Origin: Candidatus Zixiibacteriota bacterium | GTDB taxonomy: Bacteria > Zixibacteria > MSB-5A5 > GN15 > JAAZOE01 | Assembly (NCBI GenBank): GCA_028700875.1 | Contig: JAQVRW010000133.1 | Coordinates: 1 to 7,993, forward strand | Direction of reading: 5' to 3' | DNA: 7,993 nt | Shown: piece by piece, positions 1-4,579 of the stretch | Position numbering within the stretch: position 1 is the first letter of the stretch | Layout: the number at the start of each line of letters is the position of its first letter | The notes under the pieces: generated by a model | Seen by the model: only the letters and a program-made list of their open reading frames with translations | What the model was told of the DNA's origin: nothing | The model's database searches: none | Position numbers and translations under genes: made by a program

Positions 1-1424
1 TCGAAATAGGTGTTTTCGTCCTGGCCGGCCGGATACGGAGTCGACGATATCTGATAGTGGCGGCCTGGATCGTCCTCCCGGCACTGTTCGTGGTCAGCCA
101 GACGATTCACGCCGTGGCGTACGAGACAAACGATATACGGGTTACCGGGCTGACCCCTCAGCTGCCGTTCTATGCGCCCATAACGTCCCACCGCCGAGCC
201 GTGCAATACACCGATAGGCTGGCTATCGGCGAGGACAAGTTCCAGCCTAGGGCCGACGGCAATTATGGGACACTGAATTACCCCCTGAGCCCAATCATCT
301 GTGACGGAGCAACCGACGAGTCCCGCCCCAATATCGTCATCCTGTTCCTGGAAAGCTGGCGGCACGACATGATGAACGACAGCGTGACGCCGAATATCAA
401 TGCCCTGGCGCAAAAGGCGACGGTATGCCGCAACCACCTGTGCTCGGGCAATTCCACCGTGGCGGGCATTTTCGGGTTTTTCTACGGCTTGTACCCGACC
501 TATTGGCCGGCGGTGAAAGCCGCCAACGCGGTCATACATAATTCGGTCCTGATGGATGTCCTCGCCGACGAAAACTACACGTTCGGCATCTACGCCAAAT
601 CCAACTTCGAACGCCACAAGATAAAGGACGCCGTATTCCGCGACATCCCGGTGCACGAGAATTTCGCCGGAGCTACGAAGGTCGTGCAGGACGCGGATAT
701 GAACGACAAACTGCTTTCGTTCCTGCGCGAACGGAAAAAGGCGGGCGGCTCCTTTGCGGCCTTTGCTTTCTACAAAGCCAATCACGCACCGTACGCTTAC
801 CCGATTGCCGATACGGTGTTTCGGCCGGCCGCGGACCAAAACCTAATGGAAGCGGACGACGATACCGATCCGACGGAATACTTGAATGATTACCGCAACT
901 CCACGCGGTATGTCGACCGCCTTGTGGGCAATGTTCTGCGGGAATTGGATTCCCTCGGATTCATGGCCAACACGATCGTTATCGTCACCACCGACCACGC
1001 CGAGGAATTCAATGACAACAGGACCGGATGCTGGGGACACGGCAGCAATTATACCCGGTTTCAAACCCACGTACCGCTGGTGTTCTACGCGCCCGGAAAG
1101 GCCCCCCGGCAGATAGAATCGGCCACGAGCCATATCGATATCGTCCCGACGCTGCTGGACGAATTCTTCGGATGTCATAATCCGGTCGGGGATTACAGCA
1201 ACGGGCGGAACCTGTTCAAAGGCAGCGGGGAAAAACGCCCGTTGGTCGTTGGAAGCTACGTCAATCATGCCATCATTATTGACGACAACGTCTACGAGAT
1301 TAATCCGTATCACGTAAAGGAATACAAGCTGGACGATATCAGAGAAAATGCATTGCCCCCGTCCCCGGATATGTTGATAGAGATAGCGGAGGAAAGCGGC
1401 CGGTTCTTTGGTCATCAACAGTAG
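1..1424 (+). CDS. YejM/PbgA-like inner-membrane sulfatase-fold protein (DUF3413 + sulfatase), 5' partial
   Basis: The frame is open leftwards to the window edge (first whole codon at 3), so the GTG at 57 is almost certainly internal and the gene is truncated. Numbering from that GTG, residues 1-22 form a hydrophobic segment, the last membrane helix of a DUF3413-type domain. It is followed by the linker typical of YejM (QTIHAVAY, then LPFYAPITSHRR at 36-47). The periplasmic alkaline-phosphatase/sulfatase fold runs from about 91 to 430. It shows PNIVILFLES with E99 as likely metal ligand, SGNST (S133/T134) at the nucleophile position of LTA-synthase-like enzymes, FGFFYGLYP, D313-H314 and GHG with H328, and SHIDIVPTLLDEFFGC. 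There is no CxPSR sulfatase motif. In E. coli, YejM/PbgA/LapC (about 586 aa) controls LPS synthesis through LapB-FtsH-LpxC. Whether this homologue is a regulator, a phosphatase or a transferase cannot be told. It probably shares an operon with the winged-helix gene 25 nt downstream. Confidence 0.85.
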   Translation, partial: EIGVFVLAGRIRSRRYLIVAAWIVLPALFVVSQTIHAVAYETNDIRVTGLTPQLPFYAPITSHRRAVQYTDRLAIGEDKFQPRADGNYGTLNYPLSPIICDGATDESRPNIVILFLESWRHDMMNDSVTPNINALAQKATVCRNHLCSGNSTVAGIFGFFYGLYPTYWPAVKAANAVIHNSVLMDVLADENYTFGIYAKSNFERHKIKDAVFRDIPVHENFAGATKVVQDADMNDKLLSFLRERKKAGGSFAAFAFYKANHAPYAYPIADTVFRPAADQNLMEADDDTDPTEYLNDYRNSTRYVDRLVGNVLRELDSLGFMANTIVIVTTDHAEEFNDNRTGCWGHGSNYTRFQTHVPLVFYAPGKAPRQIESATSHIDIVPTLLDEFFGCHNPVGDYSNGRNLFKGSGEKRPLVVGSYVNHAIIIDDNVYEINPYHVKEYKLDDIRENALPPSPDMLIEIAEESGRFFGHQQ

Positions 1425-1449
1425 CGGTTCCCAATCTTAAGGAGGAACG

Positions 1450-1650
1450 ATGAAAGACAGGATAGGCGAAACGGCAGGGAAAGTCTGGCAGGCTCTTCAA
1501 GAGCACGGCAATTTGGATGTCCCCCGTCTGGCCAAGCAGGTCGGCGAAAAGGAAGGTATGATACACATGGCGGTCGGTTGGCTGGCCCGCGAAGACAAGA
1601 TTGATTTCCACGTGAAAGGCCCGAAGGTTACCTTGGGGGCGAAAGGATAA
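1450..1650 (+). CDS. Small winged helix-turn-helix protein (DUF2582-like)
   Basis: This 66-aa protein is the right size for the DUF2582 winged-helix family and carries its hallmark GWLARED at 43-49. IGETAGKVWQAL (5-16) matches the family's first helix, LDVPRLAKQVG (22-32) reads as the second helix, and IHMAVGWLA as the recognition-type helix. KIDFHV at 50-55 is the start of the beta wing. A strong Shine-Dalgarno, AAGGAGG at 1439-1445, sits 4 nt before the ATG and fixes the start. The gene begins 25 nt after the YejM-like stop, so co-transcription is likely. The family is annotated as DNA-binding-like by fold. Its target is unknown, and a role in regulating the envelope gene is only an inference from position. 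Confidence 0.85.
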   Translation: MKDRIGETAGKVWQALQEHGNLDVPRLAKQVGEKEGMIHMAVGWLAREDKIDFHVKGPKVTLGAKG

Positions 1651-1664
1651 TCCCGGCCGACGCC

Positions 1665-1679
1665 TGGACGTCGAGTCCA
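1665..1679 (+). other. Small hairpin after the winged-helix gene
   Basis: TGGAC at 1665-1669 pairs with GTCCA at 1675-1679 around a 5-nt loop, starting 15 nt after the stop codon of the winged-helix gene. No T-run follows, so it is at best a 3'-end stabiliser or a rho-dependent end and not a classic terminator. A second perfect hairpin (CCCGGCA 1754-1760 with TGCCGGG 1764-1770) follows within the start of the possible fhs relic. Confidence 0.3.
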
Positions 1680-1799
1680 TTCCCGGTCACGGTTGACCAT
1701 CAGAACAGGGTGAACCAATAGTGATATGCCCTGGCTGACTGGGTCACCCGTAGCCCGGCAATTTGCCGGGACGGGAGGCTTGGGTTTTTGGGGCTTGCA

Positions 1800-1957
1800 G
1801 GAAGACCATTTGTGCCCGGCCGGGGCCTCTATCGGCCGGCGCCGGGTTCCTCGTGATTATATGCGGCGATATGATGCTCATGCCGGGGCTTCCCAGGGTA
1901 CCAGCAGCGGTCGGCATGGATGTTGACGAATCCGGGAAGATAACGGGGATGTATTAG
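1800..1957 (+). pseudogene. fhs: C-terminal relic of formate-tetrahydrofolate ligase, frameshifted
   Basis: Positions 1832-1957 encode 41 residues beginning SAGAGFLV, containing GDMMLMPGLPRVPAA, and ending DVDESGKITGMY before a TAG. This is the family's C-terminal signature (typically SAGAGF..., G(D)IMTMPGLPK.PAA, then D(I/V)D..G.I.GLF). The normal enzyme is about 555 aa and makes 10-formyl-THF from formate, THF and ATP. No start, Shine-Dalgarno or upstream domain is present. Just upstream, in another frame (1800-1832), GRP followed by FVPGRGLY resembles the preceding family segment (GRPtGF.v.vRdv). One missing base near 1830-1832 and a loss of about three codons would join the two parts. Similarity may reach back to about 1755 (PAIC), but this is uncertain. 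The fragment is non-functional. Confidence 0.72.
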
Positions 1958-2000
1958 CCCCGCGCTCTCGGTGGTATCATAGCGCGGCCGGTCACTTTCG

Positions 2001-2031
2001 CCGCCAACCCTGTGTCAGGGCGGCTTGGCGG
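2001..2031 (+). other. Nested intergenic hairpin
   Basis: CCGCCAA (2001-2007) pairs perfectly with TTGGCGG (2025-2031). Inside it, CCCTG (2008-2012) pairs with CAGGG (2016-2020) around a TGT loop, leaving a 4-nt bulge. That gives 12 base pairs in 31 nt. It lies between the fhs relic and the amidohydrolase promoter region. No T-run follows on either strand, so its role (transcript end, repeat or chance) is open. Confidence 0.45.
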
Positions 2032-2084
2032 TGCCATTGGCATCGAAAATGCATTCCCAATGACCTTTGTTGTGCAATCCATGT

Positions 2085-2112
2085 TTGCGATTCTGCGGAC
2101 CGCCATTATATT
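2085..2112 (+). promoter_or_regulatory. Possible sigma-70 promoter for the amidohydrolase gene
   Basis: TTGCGA at 2085-2090 and TATATT at 2107-2112 are separated by 16 nt. The -10 box matches 5 of 6 consensus bases and the -35 matches 4 of 6. Transcription would begin near 2119, about 65 nt before the ATG at 2184. The call rests on motif and position alone. Confidence 0.4.
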
Positions 2113-2183
2113 GTATTAGGGTGCGACTCCTCTGACGATTCACCAACAACAGAATATTCAGACTCCTGTCAGGAGATTAGGAA

Positions 2184-3128
2184 ATGGGAAAAGCCTTTTT
2201 TAATTGCGCTGGGCTGGCATTGCTATTGTACGTCCCGGTAATGCCATTGTCGCAGGTTCTGTCCCAGGCGGGTGTCGATGGCGGCAGACCACCCATTATC
2301 GACATGCACCTCCATGCCTTCCGGCTGGACGATGGAAAACCACTTCCACTGAATCCGGTCACCGGGCGACCATCCGCCGCGAGAACTAGCGCCGAAGTTC
2401 GCGACAGTTCGTTGGCGGTGCTCGAACGCTATAACATCGTGAAAGCCGTCGTCAGCGGGCCACCGGAAACGGTAGACCAGTGGCGCGAGGCCGCTCCGGA
2501 CAGAATCATAGTCGGCGTGCACGTGGACGAGGCAAACCCGCTGCCCGACCTGGCAAGACTTCGCGTCGAGATACAAGCTGGTCGTGTACATGTTCTGGGC
2601 GAGTTAGCTCTTCAGTACAGAGGTATGGCCCCGAACGACCCTCGCCTGGAGCCATATTACGCTCTCGCCGAAGAGTTGGATATCCCTATCGCGATCCACA
2701 CGGGGATTGGCCCTCCGGGAACCCCGTACGACCCGTGCTGCCCAGACTTCCGTGTGACGTTCGGAAACCCGATCCTTGTCGAGGAAGTGTTGATTCACCA
2801 CCCGCGACTGCGTATCTATCTGATGCACGGCGGGGCGCCGTATCTTCAGGAAACGGAAGCCGTCTTGTCGGTGTACCCGCAGGTCTATGTCGATCTTGCA
2901 ACGATCAATTGGATCCTGCCTCGGGAGGAATTCCACGGTTACCTTCGGGAACTCATGCGTGCCGGTTTCGGCAAGCGCCTGCTCTTCGGTTCAGACCAGA
3001 TGGTGTGGCCTGAGGCCATCGGAATGGCGGTGGAAGGGATCGAATCGGCGACTTTCTTGACAGAAGAGGAGAAGCGGGACATCTTCTACAATAACGCGGT
3101 GCGCTTCCTGAAGCTTGACGGGAAATGA
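2184..3128 (+). CDS. Exported metal-dependent amidohydrolase (amidohydrolase-2 / COG2159 type)
   Basis: The 314-aa protein opens with a Sec-type signal peptide (about 1-30, hydrophobic core CAGLALLLYVPVM), so it should act in the periplasm or outside the cell. The mature part is a TIM-barrel metal hydrolase of the PF04909 type: D40-M-H42-L-H44 after strand 1, GEL with E140, IAIHTG with H172, LMHGG with H215, and LLFGSD with D271. These are the metal-binding and catalytic positions of the superfamily. FYNNAVRFL at 301-309 is the usual C-terminal signature (in-family YxNaxr(l)). AGGAG at 2171-2175, 8 nt before the ATG, supports the start. Relatives hydrolyse or decarboxylate cyclic and aromatic acids, but the substrate here cannot be read from sequence. 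The gene stands alone, with gene-free DNA on both sides. CC at 185-186 is unusual for the barrel loop. Confidence 0.88.
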   Translation: MGKAFFNCAGLALLLYVPVMPLSQVLSQAGVDGGRPPIIDMHLHAFRLDDGKPLPLNPVTGRPSAARTSAEVRDSSLAVLERYNIVKAVVSGPPETVDQWREAAPDRIIVGVHVDEANPLPDLARLRVEIQAGRVHVLGELALQYRGMAPNDPRLEPYYALAEELDIPIAIHTGIGPPGTPYDPCCPDFRVTFGNPILVEEVLIHHPRLRIYLMHGGAPYLQETEAVLSVYPQVYVDLATINWILPREEFHGYLRELMRAGFGKRLLFGSDQMVWPEAIGMAVEGIESATFLTEEEKRDIFYNNAVRFLKLDGK

Positions 3129-3134
3129 TGTCCA

Positions 3135-3151
3135 AGTCGCCGCCAGCGACT
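3135..3151 (+). terminator. Weak hairpin just after the amidohydrolase stop
   Basis: AGTCGC (3135-3140) and GCGACT (3146-3151) pair around the loop CGCCA, starting 6 nt after the TGA. An A-rich stretch and not a T-run follows, so intrinsic termination is doubtful. It may only protect the 3' end. Confidence 0.25.
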
Positions 3152-3252
3152 GAAAAAGCAGATTCAGCAGTTGGCGGGTGGCCGCGATCTGTGATAGCGG
3201 CTTGCCGATTTCTCTGTCGTTTGCGGCCAACGGCCCACCACAGCTTTGCCGG

Positions 3253-3278
3253 CCGGGTTAGGGAAGTCCCGCTTCGCT
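3253..3278 (-). repeat. Short dispersed repeat, copy 1
   Basis: This 26-nt stretch matches 4091-4116 at 22 of 26 positions in the same orientation, and all four differences are transitions. Weak similarity extends leftwards (GGCCCA...CTTT, near 3231 and 4055). On the minus strand it lies about 35 nt beyond the stop of the flavoprotein gene. A perfect hairpin, GCTTC/GAAGC, overlaps its end (3271-3283). Confidence 0.5.
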
Positions 3279-3313
3279 GAAGCTGAACCGACGCACAGAA
3301 CGGGAATTGACCG

Positions 3314-3880
3314 TTACCCGGCCAATTTTGCGCCCAGTTGGTAAGCCTGCTCCAAAAGTTCCGGCTGGTTCAGAATGTCGCCTTCGCCCAAGGCGCTGCC
3401 GTAGATGATGCCGACTATCTCTGCTTTGATATAGCGAAATATATCTTGAAAAGTACGGATGGCATTGATGCCGCCCGAGGAGTATGGATCGGTATCGCCG
3501 TAGGTCAGAAGAATGCCGATATCCTTCCCCTTTAAGGCGCTTCCCTGCGGACCTTCAAGAACATACCAGCGGTCGATGCAGAGTTTCGTTTGCGCGCTCA
3601 TGGTGAACCAGTAGATCGGGCTGGCAATGACGATGGCATCAGCCGCCCGAAGTTTTGGATAGAGAATCTGCATATCGTCATCGATGATGCACTGCCGGTC
3701 CCCGTCACCCTTGCAAATGTCGCAGGCATCGCAGGCGCCGATATTCATTTTATGGAGATCGAAACTCTCGACCGTGGCGCCAGCCTCTTTTGCTCCGGCC
3801 GCCAGCCGATCGGCCAGAATCGAACTGTTCCCTTTTTTCCGGGGACTCCCCTTTAGAATTATGATACGCCTGGAATTCAT
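3314..3880 (-). CDS. Iron-sulfur flavoprotein-like NAD(P)H-dependent FMN reductase
   Basis: The 188-aa protein has a flavodoxin-like fold: strand 1 IIILKGSPRKKGNSS (6-20) with the FMN phosphate-binding loop GSPRKKGNS, then the flavin-contacting segment ASPIYWFTMSAQTK (86-99), and DIGILLTYGD (120-129). Four cysteines, C50, C53, C56 and C64, form a compact CX2CX2CX7C cluster inside GACDACDICKGDGDRQC. This matches the 4Fe-4S motif of archaeal and bacterial iron-sulfur flavoproteins (CX2CX2CX4-7C) and not a plain NADPH:FMN reductase. The expected role is one- and two-electron transfer between FMN, the cluster and a ferredoxin or quinone-like acceptor. The partner is unknown and no redox gene is adjacent. 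The ATG is preceded by AAAAGGAAATAGC on its strand, a moderate Shine-Dalgarno. It is separated from the lipoprotein gene upstream by a terminator, so it is probably transcribed on its own. Confidence 0.87.
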   Translation of the reverse strand: MNSRRIIILKGSPRKKGNSSILADRLAAGAKEAGATVESFDLHKMNIGACDACDICKGDGDRQCIIDDDMQILYPKLRAADAIVIASPIYWFTMSAQTKLCIDRWYVLEGPQGSALKGKDIGILLTYGDTDPYSSGGINAIRTFQDIFRYIKAEIVGIIYGSALGEGDILNQPELLEQAYQLGAKLAG

Positions 3881-4090
3881 GCTATTTCCTTTTCGGTCGT
3901 ATATCGTCAGACAATTCGGACACGGTAACGCCGTAAGTTAAGACTCCCTTTCCCTGATGGCAATGGCTTTTCGATGCTCGTTTCTTCTTCGGTTATTCGT
4001 ACGTCGACGAGCCATGGTGATTACTTCTTCAGTTTCAATGTAAATGACTGTTGGCCCATCTCGACTTTACAGAAGTGGGGTCCCGCTACG

Positions 4091-4116
4091 CCGGGTCAGG
4101 GAAGTTCCGTTTCGCC
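4091..4116 (-). repeat. Short dispersed repeat, copy 2
   Basis: Partner of 3253-3278 (22 of 26 identical, same orientation). It sits about 30 nt beyond the minus-strand terminator at 4149-4173, next to the longer 59-nt repeat, so the two repeat types may belong to one larger element. Confidence 0.5.
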
Positions 4117-4148
4117 TAGTCCGGATTTTCCCGCCAAAACGCCAAAGC

Positions 4149-4173
4149 AAAAAGCCCCGGCTCTCACCGGAAC
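4149..4173 (-). terminator. Rho-independent terminator on the minus strand
   Basis: On the minus strand GTTCCGG pairs with CCGGGGC around the loop TGAGAG and is followed at once by TTTTT (AAAAA on the plus strand at 4149-4153). Two of the seven pairs are G-U, which form only in the minus-strand transcript, so direction is clear. It would end transcription from the lipoprotein gene, though its stop is about 400 nt upstream, and would insulate the flavoprotein gene. Confidence 0.6.
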
Positions 4174-4189
4174 TTTCCAAAGTTTATGG

Positions 4190-4248
4190 CGGCCCCGACC
4201 TCACTCTCCCCAGACTCTTGTGGTATCCGAGTTCGAGGTGAAGAGAGG
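4190..4248 (-). repeat. 59-nt intergenic repeat, copy A
   Basis: It aligns without gaps to 6895-6953 at 46 of 59 positions (about 78%), starting with 12 identical bases, CGGCCCCGACCT. In both places the minus strand reads repeat, then roughly 20-70 nt, then hairpin plus T-run. The spacing between repeat and hairpin differs by indels. Confidence 0.65.
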
Positions 4249-4430
4249 CCGCGCAACGATTGGCGGATCCCGTTTGGCAAGCAAAATAATAGCGTTCAAG
4301 AGCCAGGTTCCCGGTTACTTGGCAAGAGCCGGCAGTGCCGCTATCGGGTAACGGCATTGAGGCAATGGCATCGGCGTCTCGTTGAGACTCTGGCTCACGA
4401 GCGGCAAAGGAAGCCCCATTTCAATCAGAT

Positions 4431-4553
4431 CGCCTTTCGCTTGATGAGCGGACTCTCTTCGCCGAGCGCCACCCCATCCGCGCCCTCCGCACCCGCATCA
4501 TGAACGTCGAGGGCTGCGAATCGCGTATTGAGACACTCCCGCCGGGCGGGCCA
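4431..4553 (+). other. Coding-like GC3-rich patch, possibly a gene remnant
   Basis: In the plus frame of the ATG at 4500, codons from about 4455 to 4510 nearly all end in G or C (a run reading FAERHPIRALRTRIMNVEG). That is a stronger bias than in the neighbouring genes. The frame is open from about 4389 to beyond 4600 but lacks an upstream start or Shine-Dalgarno. The minus strand in the same patch also gives a plausible reading (VHDAGAEGADGVALGEE). The family was not recognised. It may be a decayed gene end or a compositional accident. Confidence 0.25.
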
Positions 4554-4579
4554 TCAAAGCCGTTCCCTGCTCGCCCAGC

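Larger units (their letters stand above)
3881..4579. other. Gene-free stretch of about 700 bp with repeats and a terminator
   Basis: No ORF here has both a credible start signal and recognisable family motifs. It holds, left to right: a 25-codon very basic minus-strand mini-ORF (3938-4015), the second copy of the 26-nt repeat (4091-4116), a minus-strand terminator (4149-4173), one copy of a 59-nt repeat (4190-4248), a GTCTC/GAGAC hairpin (4376-4388), and a GC3-rich coding-like patch (about 4431-4553). No clear promoter for the flavoprotein gene could be identified in it. Confidence 0.6.

Noticed and set aside
57..59. GTG as the true start of the YejM-like gene
   Set aside because: The frame stays open to the left edge and the upstream residues continue the membrane domain, and there is no Shine-Dalgarno. 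The gene is truncated by the window.
843..1418. 191-codon minus-strand ORF
   Set aside because: It is antisense to the sulfatase-fold domain, whose motifs are clearly on the plus strand.
1660..1700. tRNA-like 3' end (GTCGAGTCC ... ACCA)
   Set aside because: No acceptor, D-arm or anticodon arm can be paired upstream, since that sequence is the winged-helix gene.
1754..1770. CCCGGCA/TGCCGGG hairpin as a terminator of the winged-helix operon
   Set aside because: The stem is perfect but the nearest T-run (1785-1789) is 14 nt away, too far for an intrinsic terminator.
2480..3013. 177-codon plus-strand ORF
   Set aside because: It is an out-of-frame shadow of the amidohydrolase gene with a low-complexity Arg/Pro/Ser composition.
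4538..4550. CCCGC/GCGGG hairpin just past the lipoprotein stop as its terminator
   Set aside because: The stem is short and no T-run follows on the minus strand. The hairpin at 4149-4173 is much more convincing.
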